DNA of 64,000 nt from Flavicella sp963932955 (GCA_963932955.1 CAWVRK010000009.1:11590-75589), one strand, 5' to 3'; counted from the stretch's first letter, positions 43,074-52,036 are shown. The notes: generated by a model from the sequence alone, not told the origin. Translations and numbers: made by a program.

Positions 43074-43105
43074 AATAGAGGTTATTTTATAACCTCTATT
43101 TTTTT
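43074..43105 (+). terminator. plus-strand terminator of tdk-alr, overlapping the rsmI stop
   Basis: A perfect 12-bp stem (43074-43085 and 43089-43100) with a 3-nt loop is followed by a T tract on the plus strand. The right arm contains the rsmI stop codon (minus strand). The minus-strand side has no comparable T run, so the terminator works for alr, about 235 bp after its stop. Confidence 0.8.
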
Positions 43106-43770
43106 GCCCCTACCACAATCACAATTTCTCCCTTTAGCACGTGTTCGTTAAAATAAGCAATTACTTCTGTGAGTGTTCCCCGTTGGGTTTCTTCAAACAT
43201 TTTGGTCAGTTCTCGGGAAACTGAGACCTGTCGATCTGCCCCGAAATAAGTTACAAAATGACCGAGAGTTTTCAACAATTTGTGTGGGGATTCATAAAAA
43301 ATCATCGTACGGGTTTCTTCAGCAAGCTCAGTCAGAAGGGTATGCCTTCCTTTTTTGACAGGTAAAAATCCTTCAAACACAAATTTATCATTGGGCAATC
43401 CGCTGTTGACCAATGCCGGAACAAAAGCAGTAGCCCCCGGAAGACACTCAATAGAAACCCCTGCTTGGACACATGCTCTTGAGAGCAAAAACCCAGGATC
43501 AGAAATGGCAGGTGTTCCCGCATCTGAAATCAAGGCTACGGCCTCTCCACTTTGAATTCTCATCACGATCCGATCCACCATTTTATGCTCGTTGTGCATG
43601 TGATGGCTCATCATGGGGGTGGCAATTTCAAAGTGTTTCAATAACTTGCCTGAAGTCCGTGTGTCTTCGGCCAAGATCAAATCTACTTCTTTGAGTATGC
43701 GCAGGGCGCGGAAGGTCATGTCTTCCAAATTGCCAATAGGGGTCGGTACTAAATAGAGCTTTGCTTCCAA
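43096..43770 (-). CDS. rsmI: 16S rRNA (cytidine1402-2'-O)-methyltransferase
   Basis: The 224-residue enzyme methylates ribose of C1402 in 16S rRNA. The family N-terminus KLYLVPTPIGNLEDMTFRAL, the SAM-site motif LISDAGTPAISDPG and LPGATAFVPALVNSG are present. Start is put at the TTG 43770 (MEAKLYLVPTP); a -7 box TAACTTTG at 43789-43796 lies within the longer 265-residue frame and argues against the upstream start. It is convergent with alr and divergent from aspS. Confidence 0.93.
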   Translation of the reverse strand: MEAKLYLVPTPIGNLEDMTFRALRILKEVDLILAEDTRTSGKLLKHFEIATPMMSHHMHNEHKMVDRIVMRIQSGEAVALISDAGTPAISDPGFLLSRACVQAGVSIECLPGATAFVPALVNSGLPNDKFVFEGFLPVKKGRHTLLTELAEETRTMIFYESPHKLLKTLGHFVTYFGADRQVSVSRELTKMFEETQRGTLTEVIAYFNEHVLKGEIVIVVGAKK

Positions 43771-43788
43771 TGAAATGTCGTTTGCGTT

Positions 43789-43796
43789 CAAAGTTA
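43789..43796 (-). promoter_or_regulatory. -7 promoter element of rsmI
   Basis: The minus strand reads TAACTTTG, matching TAnnTTTG, 18 nt before the TTG start at 43770. Confidence 0.5.
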
Positions 43797-43901
43797 CTAA
43801 AGATTCTAGGAATGAAAACTTTATTTTGTTAGGATTGTTCTCAAATCCAAAGCAGCTTAAAGAAAGCTCAAGTACAATTCTACAATTCGGCAATTAAATA
43901 C

Positions 43902-43909
43902 TAAATTTG
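43902..43909 (+). promoter_or_regulatory. -7 promoter element of aspS
   Basis: TAAATTTG matches TAnnTTTG and lies 73 nt before the ATG at 43983. Confidence 0.5.
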
Positions 43910-43982
43910 CAAGGGCCAAGTGGGTCAAGAAAATAAAAATAGCTTGGGAGTGGACACGACCCTCCTTTTAAACAAAACTACC

Positions 43983-45749
43983 ATGTACAGAAGTCATACA
44001 AACGGAGAACTGAACCTCTCAAATGTCGGTCAAGAAGTAACCCTCTCTGGATGGGTTCAAAAAGTTCGCGACAAAGGGTTTGTCATTTGGGTCGATTTAA
44101 GAGATCGCTATGGCATTACGCAACTTATCCTCGACGAAGACCGTACGGATGCAGCACTTTTGAAAAAAACAAAAACATTGGGTCGAGAATTTGTCATTCA
44201 AATTCGAGGAACTGTGATTGAACGCCAATCAAAAAATGACAAAATAAAAACAGGTGCCATCGAAGTGTTGGTCTCTGAAATGCAGATTCTAAACGAAGCC
44301 TTGCTCCCTCCTTTTACCATCGAAGACGAAACCGATGGCGGAGAAGAACTGCGCATGAAATACCGGTATTTAGACATCCGTAGAAATCCCGTAAAAAACA
44401 GTTTGATTTTTCGACACCAAGTCACACAAGAAGTCCGCAACTTCTTGTCCAACCAAGCCTTTGTAGAAGTTGAAACTCCTTATTTGATCAAATCCACACC
44501 CGAAGGAGCACGCGATTTTGTGGTGCCTTCTCGCATGAATTCCGGTCAGTTTTACGCACTGCCTCAATCTCCTCAAACCTTTAAACAACTATTGATGGTT
44601 GGGGGAATGGACAAGTATTTTCAAATCGTAAAATGTTTTAGAGACGAAGACTTGAGAGCTGACAGACAACCAGAATTTACTCAAATTGACTGTGAAATGG
44701 CCTTTGTGGAGCAGGAGGATATTTTGGATGTTTTTGAAGGATTGACACGTCACCTACTTCAAAAAGTAAACAACATAGAAATTGGAGATTTCCCGAGAAT
44801 GACCTTTGACCATGCCATGAAAACTTATGGAAACGACAAACCAGACATTCGTTTTGGAATGGAGTTCGGCGAATTGAATACCATCAGCAAACATCGAAAT
44901 TTTAAAATCTTTGACGATGCTGAATTGGTCGTTGGAATAGCCGTTCCTGGAGGTGCTTCCTATACCCGAAAAGAAATTGACAAGTTGGTTGACTGGGTCA
45001 AAAGACCACAAATAGGTGCTTTGGGAATGATTTATGTAAAGTGCAACGAAGATGGCTCCTTCAAATCCTCGGTAGACAAGTTCTACGACCGAGAAGATTT
45101 GGCCAAATGGGCCAAAGAAACAAATGCGAAAGCGGGGGATTTGATATGCGTTCTTTCAGGGCAGACCGCCAAAGTAAGAGCGCAAATGAGCGCGCTTCGA
45201 ATGGAATTGGCCGAACGCCTCGGTTTGCGTAATCCCAAAGTATTTGCTCCCTTGTGGGTTGTCGATTTTCCCTTGTTGGAATGGGATGAAGACTCCGCGC
45301 GTTACCACGCGATGCACCACCCTTTTACCTCTCCAAAACCAGAAGACATGCATCTGCTGGACAGCGACCCTGGAAAAGTAAGGGCAAATGCTTATGACTT
45401 GGTCTTGAATGGAAATGAGATCGGCGGAGGTTCCATTCGGATTCACGACAAAAAAACGCAAGCCTTGCTCTTTGAGCATTTGGGCTTTCGTCCTGAAGAG
45501 GCAGAAGAACAGTTTGGCTTTTTGTTAAACGCTTTTGAATACGGCGCCCCTCCTCACGGTGGGCTCGCTTTCGGTCTGGACCGACTGGTAGCAATCTTGG
45601 CGGGAAAAGAAACCATTCGAGATTTTATTGCCTTCCCAAAAAACAACTCAGGTAGAGATGTCATGATCGATGCACCTTCAAAACTAGACGATTCACAAAT
45701 GACAGAATTGAGCCTGCAACTGAACCTTGCCGAACACAAAGAAGTCTAA
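43983..45749 (+). CDS. aspS: aspartate--tRNA ligase
   Basis: This 588-residue class IIb synthetase has the N-terminal OB-fold anticodon domain (LSGWVQKVRDKGFVIWVDLR seen as GWVQKVRDKGFVIWVDL), motif 2 FRDEDLRADRQPEFTQID, the bacterial GAD insertion domain and motif 3 GGLAFGLDRLVAILAG. ATG 43983 (MYRSHTNGEL) is preferred over an in-frame 21-residue extension. A 9-bp hairpin follows at 45755-45781, then a ClC gene after 45 bp. Confidence 0.97.
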   Translation: MYRSHTNGELNLSNVGQEVTLSGWVQKVRDKGFVIWVDLRDRYGITQLILDEDRTDAALLKKTKTLGREFVIQIRGTVIERQSKNDKIKTGAIEVLVSEMQILNEALLPPFTIEDETDGGEELRMKYRYLDIRRNPVKNSLIFRHQVTQEVRNFLSNQAFVEVETPYLIKSTPEGARDFVVPSRMNSGQFYALPQSPQTFKQLLMVGGMDKYFQIVKCFRDEDLRADRQPEFTQIDCEMAFVEQEDILDVFEGLTRHLLQKVNNIEIGDFPRMTFDHAMKTYGNDKPDIRFGMEFGELNTISKHRNFKIFDDAELVVGIAVPGGASYTRKEIDKLVDWVKRPQIGALGMIYVKCNEDGSFKSSVDKFYDREDLAKWAKETNAKAGDLICVLSGQTAKVRAQMSALRMELAERLGLRNPKVFAPLWVVDFPLLEWDEDSARYHAMHHPFTSPKPEDMHLLDSDPGKVRANAYDLVLNGNEIGGGSIRIHDKKTQALLFEHLGFRPEEAEEQFGFLLNAFEYGAPPHGGLAFGLDRLVAILAGKETIRDFIAFPKNNSGRDVMIDAPSKLDDSQMTELSLQLNLAEHKEV

Positions 45750-45754
45750 ATCAC

Positions 45755-45781
45755 AAATCCCACCTTCAAAAAGTGGGATTT
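45755..45781 (+). terminator. possible terminator or attenuator between aspS and ClC gene
   Basis: AAATCCCAC/GTGGGATTT forms a 9-bp stem with a 9-nt loop directly after the aspS stop. The T tract is short (ATTTCTATCT), so it may only partly terminate. Confidence 0.5.
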
Positions 45782-45794
45782 CTATCTACAAACC

Positions 45795-47582
45795 ATGTCA
45801 CCTCAAAAGAAAAACCTCATTACTAAATTTTTGATTTGGAAATACAAACACCTTTCCAATCAACAATTTATATATTTGGTGAGTATTCTGATCGGATTGC
45901 TTTCTGGCTTGGCTGCAATGGTCATTAAAAACTTAACGCACCTGATTCAAGGTCTTTTAAAAGGCAAGCTCATTCTCAACGACACCGCTTTTTATTTTGT
46001 TTTTCCCTTGATCGGCTTGTTGTTGACGCACCTGATCATCAAGTATTTTCTCAAACAAAAGGTCTCTCACGGAATTCCTGCGACCTTGCATGCGATTTCC
46101 AAAAGAAAAGGAATCATGAAGCGGTTTCAGATGTACAGTTCCATCCTGACCGCTCCCATTACTGTAGGTTTTGGAGGATCTGTAGGTTTGGAGGGGCCAA
46201 CTGTCGCAACGAGTGCCTCCATCGGATCCAACGTCTCTCGTCTTTTTCATTTGAATCAAAATTCTCGCACACTTTTGATTGGAGCAGCCGCGGCAGCTGC
46301 CATGTCGTCAATCTTTAAAGCTCCTATCGCAGCGATTGTTTTTGCGGTAGAAATTTTCAGTTTGGACCTGACGCTGGTGTCTTTGATTCCCTTGCTGCTG
46401 GCATCGGTGTCTGCTATCTTAACTTCGTATTTCTTTTTGGGAGACGATTCGATTTTGCACTTTCAATTGAAAGACAAATTCACGTTGATCGACACAGGGT
46501 ATTACATCCTTTTGGGCTTGAGCTGTGGACTGATCTCCATCTATTTTAGTAAAGTTTATTTTGCCATCGGGCGTTTTTTTGGAAAATTAAAAAAATCCAT
46601 TCATTCGCTCTTGATTGGTGGACTCGGCTTAGGAGTGCTCCTCTATTTTATTCCACCTCTCTACGGAGAGGGCTTTCAGACCATCAACAAATTGTTGAAC
46701 GGAAATGTGGACGGTGTATTCAACCAAAATATTTTTCAAGTGGTCACCGAAAACCAATGGGTTATCATCCTTTTTTTAATTGGATTGGTGGTCTTTAAAG
46801 TTGTTGCTACGGCAATCACATTCGGAGCTGGGGGTGTCGGTGGTGTTTTTGCCCCTTCCTTGTTTACAGGAAGTGTTTCCGGATTTGTGTTTGCGCTATT
46901 TTTCAATACTTTGGGGATTTCAGAGCACCAGTTGTCCCTGAGTAATTTTTCTTTGGTTGGCATGGCTGGACTGATGGCAGGTGTATTGCACGCTCCTTTG
47001 ACCGCCATTTTTCTAATTGCTGAAATCACGAGCGGTCACGAACTATTTATCCCCCTAATGATTACTGCTGCCATTTCCTTTTTGATCACAAAAAAATACA
47101 TTCCTTTTAATATTTACGCCTTGGAACTTGCAAAAAAAGGCGAGTTGATTACGCACGACAAAGACCAAAATGTATTGCTGTTGATGGATATTGACAAAAT
47201 TATTGAAACCAATTTTATCCCTTTGCAGCCGGAGATGAAATTGGGCTATGTCGTCAAACATGCTGTTGCAAAATCTTCGAGAAACAATTTTCCTGTAGTC
47301 AACGAGCAGAATGAATTTTTAGGAGTTTTGTTATTGGATGACATCCGTAGCATCATGTTCGACCAAAATCTTTACGAAACTGTTTCTGTACGAGATTTGA
47401 TGCACAATTCCGCCGCGGTGATTTTTTATAAAACAGACAGCATGAAGGTCGTGATGAAAAAATTCCAAGACAGCAGCGCTTGGAACCTGCCAATTGTTAA
47501 GGAGGGAAAATACCTCGGCTTTATTTCAAAATCAAAACTGCTGACAGCCTACCGCCGAAAACTGATAGAAGTGACAAATTAA
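45795..47582 (+). CDS. ClC family chloride transporter with CBS domains
   Basis: The 595-residue protein has a ClC core (about residues 25-430) and a C-terminal pair of CBS domains (about 455-590). Conserved motifs are VSHGIPATLHAI, GSVGLEGPT with the gating glutamate kept, and GGVGGVFAPSLF. At the position of the internal proton glutamate of CLC-ec1 (Glu203) the sequence FAVEIF places Ile, so coupled H+ antiport is doubtful; a channel or an altered exchanger is possible. It lies between aspS and a small membrane protein, 12 bp from the latter. Confidence 0.9.
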   Translation: MSPQKKNLITKFLIWKYKHLSNQQFIYLVSILIGLLSGLAAMVIKNLTHLIQGLLKGKLILNDTAFYFVFPLIGLLLTHLIIKYFLKQKVSHGIPATLHAISKRKGIMKRFQMYSSILTAPITVGFGGSVGLEGPTVATSASIGSNVSRLFHLNQNSRTLLIGAAAAAAMSSIFKAPIAAIVFAVEIFSLDLTLVSLIPLLLASVSAILTSYFFLGDDSILHFQLKDKFTLIDTGYYILLGLSCGLISIYFSKVYFAIGRFFGKLKKSIHSLLIGGLGLGVLLYFIPPLYGEGFQTINKLLNGNVDGVFNQNIFQVVTENQWVIILFLIGLVVFKVVATAITFGAGGVGGVFAPSLFTGSVSGFVFALFFNTLGISEHQLSLSNFSLVGMAGLMAGVLHAPLTAIFLIAEITSGHELFIPLMITAAISFLITKKYIPFNIYALELAKKGELITHDKDQNVLLLMDIDKIIETNFIPLQPEMKLGYVVKHAVAKSSRNNFPVVNEQNEFLGVLLLDDIRSIMFDQNLYETVSVRDLMHNSAAVIFYKTDSMKVVMKKFQDSSAWNLPIVKEGKYLGFISKSKLLTAYRRKLIEVTN

Positions 47583-47594
47583 ACCGATAAAAAA

Positions 47595-47825
47595 ATGAAA
47601 ATCCTTATCAAATTCCTGCTCTTCTCTTTTATTTCACTTGTTGGAATAGGGACTTATTTGCAAAGTGTAAAAGCCGAAAAGGGAGATTTTTACGTGGGAA
47701 TTGGGGTATTGCTTTTAGCTTTTGTACTGCTTCCTCTCTTTGTCTATCACCGGTACAAAGGAAAAGACCTTTCCAAATATTCTTTTAAAAACATGCAGGG
47801 TCCCGAAGACAAAGAGCCTTCATAA
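47595..47825 (+). CDS. small two-span membrane protein of unknown function
   Basis: A 76-residue protein with two hydrophobic segments (about 5-24 and 34-51) and a charged C-terminal tail (YSFKNMQGPEDKEPS). It follows the ClC gene after 12 bp and may be co-transcribed with it. I recognise no family. It converges with tadA with 9 bp between stop codons. Confidence 0.68.
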   Translation: MKILIKFLLFSFISLVGIGTYLQSVKAEKGDFYVGIGVLLLAFVLLPLFVYHRYKGKDLSKYSFKNMQGPEDKEPS

Positions 47826-47834
47826 CAAGGGCTT

Positions 47835-48284
47835 TTAGTTTAAATTTCTTTTTTCAATAAAAAATCGCTTGAGCAAGGTTTCGCATTCCTCCTTTAAAAC
47901 TCCCGAAGTTACTTGGGTTTTTGGATGCAGAGTTGTCTTGCAACTTACAAACCCTCTTCGGACATCGGAAGCACCGTATACAATTCGACCGATTTGTGTC
48001 CAATAGCTAGCACCTGCACACATTTGACAAGGTTCCAAGGTCACATACAAAATACATTCTTTCAAATACTTGCCTCCCAAAAAATCTGAAGCCGCGGTAA
48101 AAGCTTGCATCTCGGCGTGTGCCGTCACATCGTTCAAGGCTTCGGTAAGGTTGTGCCCTCTGGCCACAATCTTGTCGGAAATCACAATCACAGCGCCTAC
48201 AGGAACCTCTCCTTTGTCAAAAGCCAACTGTGCTTCTTGGAGAGCTCGACGCATATAATACGTATCGTCATAGGGTTGAATCAT
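47835..48284 (-). CDS. tadA: tRNA adenosine(34) deaminase / nucleoside deaminase
   Basis: A 149-residue cytidine-deaminase-fold enzyme that probably turns A34 to inosine in tRNA-Arg. The zinc site is complete: His56-Ala-Glu58 (AHAEMQ) and PCQMC with Cys86 and Cys89. N-terminus MIQPYDDTYYMRRALQEAQ and the family tail are typical. A TATATTTG box ends 4 nt before the ATG, suggesting a leaderless mRNA. It is divergent from dxs. Confidence 0.93.
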   Translation of the reverse strand: MIQPYDDTYYMRRALQEAQLAFDKGEVPVGAVIVISDKIVARGHNLTEALNDVTAHAEMQAFTAASDFLGGKYLKECILYVTLEPCQMCAGASYWTQIGRIVYGASDVRRGFVSCKTTLHPKTQVTSGVLKEECETLLKRFFIEKRNLN

Positions 48285-48288
48285 CCCA

Positions 48289-48296
48289 CAAATATA
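48289..48296 (-). promoter_or_regulatory. -7 promoter element directly at the tadA start
   Basis: The minus strand reads TATATTTG with its G four nt before the tadA ATG. The spacing predicts a leaderless or nearly leaderless transcript. Confidence 0.45.
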
Positions 48297-48382
48297 AGTT
48301 TAAAATAAATGACCTTCCCCACAAAAATCAGCGGAGTTAAAAATACCCTTTGCAGGATGCCTACTACCTGCAGGGATTGTCG

Positions 48383-48390
48383 TAATTTTG
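48383..48390 (+). promoter_or_regulatory. -7 promoter element directly at the dxs GTG start
   Basis: TAATTTTG matches TAnnTTTG and ends 5 nt before the GTG at 48396, again predicting a leaderless message. It also supports GTG 48396 over the in-frame ATG at 48309. Confidence 0.4.
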
Positions 48391-48395
48391 AAACC

Positions 48396-50180
48396 GTGAA
48401 AGAATCCCTATTGAAATACATCTCCAATCCCGAGGATCTCAAAAAGATTTCCGCTGCGCAACTTCCAATGTTGGCGAAAGAGTTGCGGACTTTTATCATC
48501 AATATTTTGTCGACTAAAAAAGGGCATTTGGGCGCCAGTTTGGGAGTGGTGGAATTGACACTTGCACTGCACTATGTGTATGACACTCCAAAAGACCGCC
48601 TGATTTGGGATGTGGGCCACCAAGCCTATGTCCATAAAATTTTGACGGGTCGAAAAGACGTCTTCCACACACAAAGACAATATGGAGGAATCAGTGGTTT
48701 TCCCAAAAAATCAGAGAGTCCCTATGATGCTTTTGGCACAGGACATTCCTCTACTTCCATTTCCGCAGCCTTGGGCATGGCCATGGCTTCTCAAATAAAA
48801 GGAACTCCCGAAAGACAACACATTGCAATCATTGGCGATGCTTCGATCGCTGCCGGAATGGCCTTTGAAGGCTTGAACCACGCCGGAGCAACAACAGCCA
48901 ATTTGTTGGTGGTTTTGAACGACAATGCCATGGGCATTGACCCAAGTGTTGGAGCGCTCAAAGAGTACCTTATGAAAACTAAAATAGGACAAAACAGCAA
49001 ACAAAACAGCCTTGTTGAATCTTTAAATTTTCACTATTCCGGACCTGTTGACGGGCATGATTTGCCCGCACTTATTTCAGTACTCAAACATTTGAAAACC
49101 GTAAAAGGACCTAAGTTTTTGCACGTGATCACCACAAAAGGGAAGGGCTTAAAAAAAGCAGAACAAGACCAAGTGACCTACCATGCGCCTGGGAAATTTG
49201 ACAAAATTACCGGTGAAATTGACATCAAAAATACTGAAAACGAAATTCCAAAATATCAAGATGTGTTTGGACTTACCATGGTAGACCTGGCTAAAAACAA
49301 CCCGAACATTGTAGGGATCACACCTGCCATGCCAACCGGAAGTTCACTAAAGTTTATGATGGACGCTTTCCCTGAAAGGGCCTTTGACGTAGGGATTTCA
49401 GAACAACACGCTGTGACCTTGGCTGCTGGAATGGCCTCGGAAGGGATGCTCCCTTATTGTGCCATCTATGCTACTTTTTTACAACGTTCCTACGACCAAA
49501 TCATCCACGATGTGGCTCTGCAAAATCTCCCGGTTGTCTTTTGTCTAGACAGGGCTGGCTTGGTTGGAGAAGACGGGGCGACACACCACGGGATTTTTGA
49601 CATCGGATTTTTGAGGTGCATTCCCAACATGGTTTTGTTTGCTCCGATGAATGCCCGCGACTTGCGAAATATTTTATACACCGTTCAATTGGGAACCCTC
49701 CCTCACCCCATAGCAATTCGATACCCAAGAGGCCGTGCAGAAGTTGCCGATTGGAGAAGTCCTTTTAAAGAGATTCCCTTTGGAAAAGGACGGGTAGAAA
49801 AAGAGGGCGATACATTGGCGCTCCTTTCTATAGGAACCCTAGGAAATACAATCAATTCCATTGTAAATGATTTGCCCGCAGCAGAACAATCAAAAATTGC
49901 ACATTACAACTTGCTTTTTATCAAGCCTCTTGACAAAAAAATGCTGCAGGCCATTTTTGAGAAATTCAAGCAAATCATGACTTTTGAAGACCATGCTGTC
50001 AAAGGAGGTTTTGGAAGTGCCGTTCTTGAGTTTGCCCAAGAAAACAACTATGCGAATCACGAGATCGAAATCATCGGTATCCCTGATGCTTTTGTGGAAC
50101 ATGGATCTTTGGAAGACCTAAAGAAAAGCATAGGGTTGGACACAAAAACATTGAAAGAAAAAATCCAAAACAAACTCTAA
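48396..50180 (+). CDS. dxs: 1-deoxy-D-xylulose-5-phosphate synthase
   Basis: The 594-residue thiamine-diphosphate enzyme starts the MEP isoprenoid pathway from pyruvate and glyceraldehyde 3-phosphate. The N-terminus KESLLKYISNPEDLKKIS, the ThDP/Mg motif GDASIAAGMAFEGLNHAG with GDxx..N(N/D), and the C-terminal transketolase domain LAAGMASEGMLPYCAIYATF are present. The GTG at 48396 is chosen as the start since it restores the usual N-terminus; an ATG-started frame from 48309 adds 29 residues with no homology evident. DUF3078 follows after 40 bp. Confidence 0.94.
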   Translation: MKESLLKYISNPEDLKKISAAQLPMLAKELRTFIINILSTKKGHLGASLGVVELTLALHYVYDTPKDRLIWDVGHQAYVHKILTGRKDVFHTQRQYGGISGFPKKSESPYDAFGTGHSSTSISAALGMAMASQIKGTPERQHIAIIGDASIAAGMAFEGLNHAGATTANLLVVLNDNAMGIDPSVGALKEYLMKTKIGQNSKQNSLVESLNFHYSGPVDGHDLPALISVLKHLKTVKGPKFLHVITTKGKGLKKAEQDQVTYHAPGKFDKITGEIDIKNTENEIPKYQDVFGLTMVDLAKNNPNIVGITPAMPTGSSLKFMMDAFPERAFDVGISEQHAVTLAAGMASEGMLPYCAIYATFLQRSYDQIIHDVALQNLPVVFCLDRAGLVGEDGATHHGIFDIGFLRCIPNMVLFAPMNARDLRNILYTVQLGTLPHPIAIRYPRGRAEVADWRSPFKEIPFGKGRVEKEGDTLALLSIGTLGNTINSIVNDLPAAEQSKIAHYNLLFIKPLDKKMLQAIFEKFKQIMTFEDHAVKGGFGSAVLEFAQENNYANHEIEIIGIPDAFVEHGSLEDLKKSIGLDTKTLKEKIQNKL

Positions 50181-50220
50181 TTTGGCACTTTATTTGATGT
50201 AATGTGTGTTTATAAAATTT

Positions 50221-51132
50221 ATGAAACAACGACTTCCCATTGGCGTGCTTCTCCTTGTTTCTTGGAGTGTATTTTCGAATGTTGAAACCGATTCCATTTC
50301 AGCAAAAAAATGGACGCAAGAGAAAACCCTAGGACTAATCTTGACTCAGACTGCATTCGTGAACTGGAATGCAGGGGGTGAAAATTCGATTGCTGGGATC
50401 GCTTCGATAAATTTAAAATTCAATTATAAAAAAGACCGTATTTCTTGGAACAACACTATTAGGGGGCGCTATGGGCTGAACAAAGAAGCATCTGAACAGG
50501 TGCGTAAGACAGAGGATGTCTTCGAAATCACCTCAAATTTTAGCTACCAACACCGTGAAAAATCACAATGGTACAATTCTGCCCGATTCAATTTTAGAAC
50601 ACAGTTTGCAAATGGTTACAAATACCCAGATCGTGCTTTTCCCATCTCCACATTTTTTGCCCCTGCTTATCTTTTTTTAGGTGTGGGATCCCAATTTACC
50701 TCTTCCAAAAAAAAGTACAAACTGTACTTGTCTCCTCTCACCAATAAAACTACTTTGGTACTCAACCAACGCTTGGCAGATAGCGGTGCTTTTGGAGTCG
50801 AAAAAGCAGTCTATAAAGACGGTGTGCTCGTCGAAAAAGGAGCCAATTCAAAAATAGAATTTGGCACTTTGTTGACTGGTGAATGGCGGCACGAAATCAT
50901 GGAAAACGTCCTGATGAACAACAAATTGATTTTGTATTCTGACTACCTCAACAAATACGGAAACATTGATTTTGATTGGGAATTGACCTTTGATTTAAAG
51001 GTCAACAAACACATCAAAGCAAACATCGGAACCCACCTTCTTTATGACGATGACGTCAAAGACAAGGAGTCTGATAATCCAAAAATCCAATTAAAACAAC
51101 TGTTGGGTGTGGGCTTGACCTATGCTTTTTAA
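50221..51132 (+). CDS. DUF3078 family outer membrane beta-barrel-like protein
   Basis: A 303-residue protein with a signal peptide (MKQRLPIGVLLLVSWSVFSNV) followed by alternating aromatic/hydrophobic beta strands such as WNAGGENSIAGIASINLKF and NNTIRGRYGLNKE, ending in GLTYAF, as in beta barrels. It matches DUF3078, which is often encoded after dxs in flavobacteria. Function unknown. ATG 50221 is taken; a 5-residue extension is in frame. It converges with porP leaving 5 bp. Confidence 0.85.
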   Translation: MKQRLPIGVLLLVSWSVFSNVETDSISAKKWTQEKTLGLILTQTAFVNWNAGGENSIAGIASINLKFNYKKDRISWNNTIRGRYGLNKEASEQVRKTEDVFEITSNFSYQHREKSQWYNSARFNFRTQFANGYKYPDRAFPISTFFAPAYLFLGVGSQFTSSKKKYKLYLSPLTNKTTLVLNQRLADSGAFGVEKAVYKDGVLVEKGANSKIEFGTLLTGEWRHEIMENVLMNNKLILYSDYLNKYGNIDFDWELTFDLKVNKHIKANIGTHLLYDDDVKDKESDNPKIQLKQLLGVGLTYAF

Positions 51133-51137
51133 AAAAA

Positions 51138-52025
51138 TCAATTGAAATTGAAGCGCACGATAAATTCGTGTGTTCCTGTGGCCACCGTATTGAGCTCTGA
51201 AATGGTGGCTTCGTAGGCATAGCCAAAATGAGTTTTGTCGGTTACTTTCAACAAAAAGGAACCGATAAAGGAGCTGTTCAATCGGTGGCTAAGTCCCAAT
51301 TCTAAATTATTAGAAATGTCCGCCGTCACACTGAAATCTATCAAAGCTGTCTCGTCGGAAACGATTCTTGAAAAAACAGCAGGTGTCAAATCCAAATCAT
51401 TACTGACCTTAAATCGGTAACCTCCTCCAACATAAAGATGAAGTTTTTCAGAAACCCCTTCAACTTCGATCTGACCCGCCCCTAATGTTGGTTTTTGAAC
51501 CTCACTCAAAAGCAAATTTGGGGAAGACAGATGCACGTAATACCGGCTTCCTTTTAAGTAGGCACCTACACCCACCAAAGGACTAGAAGTACTGACATTT
51601 TCATTAAACAAAGGGTCGTTGTTCAATCCCAAAGAATTGAAATCAATGTTGTACATAGACAAGCCGGCTTTCAAACCCAAATAAAGGTTGGTGGTGGGAG
51701 CCATTTGCAATTTGTAAGAGAAATCTACCGCCACATCCGTTTGTTTTGACACAAATACTTTGTCATTGACCAAGGACAAGCCCAAGCCAACATTCTCGCC
51801 AAATGATTGGGAATAGGAAGCCATTTGAGTGACCGGTTCGTCTTCGAGGTCCATCGCTTGTTTTCGAAAGCCCAAGTTCAATACTCCAGCTCCATTTACA
51901 CCTGCATAAGCAGGATTGATGAGGTTCATATTGTACCGGTACAACAAATAATTGGGCGCTGTTTCTTGAGCAAACAACGTCACAGAAAACAGAAAGAATA
52001 AAATGAGTATGGGAAAATTTTTCAT
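51138..52025 (-). CDS. PorP/SprF family type IX secretion membrane protein
   Basis: The 295-residue protein has a signal peptide ending near FAQET (about residue 20) and the family pattern LLYRYNMNLINPAYAGVNGAG, with beta strands across its length ending in EFIVRFNFN. PorP/SprF proteins bind type B sorting domains and help keep cargo on the surface. It starts 11 bp after the T9SS cargo gene, so the two form an operon, which makes the neighbouring cargo its likely partner. Confidence 0.92.
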   Translation of the reverse strand: MKNFPILILFFLFSVTLFAQETAPNYLLYRYNMNLINPAYAGVNGAGVLNLGFRKQAMDLEDEPVTQMASYSQSFGENVGLGLSLVNDKVFVSKQTDVAVDFSYKLQMAPTTNLYLGLKAGLSMYNIDFNSLGLNNDPLFNENVSTSSPLVGVGAYLKGSRYYVHLSSPNLLLSEVQKPTLGAGQIEVEGVSEKLHLYVGGGYRFKVSNDLDLTPAVFSRIVSDETALIDFSVTADISNNLELGLSHRLNSSFIGSFLLKVTDKTHFGYAYEATISELNTVATGTHEFIVRFNFN

Positions 52026-52036
52026 CTAAATTAAAT

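Noticed and set aside
48309..48395. Extended N-terminus of dxs from the ATG at 48309
   Set aside because: The 29 extra residues do not resemble the family, and a -7 promoter box lies inside this stretch just before the GTG at 48396.
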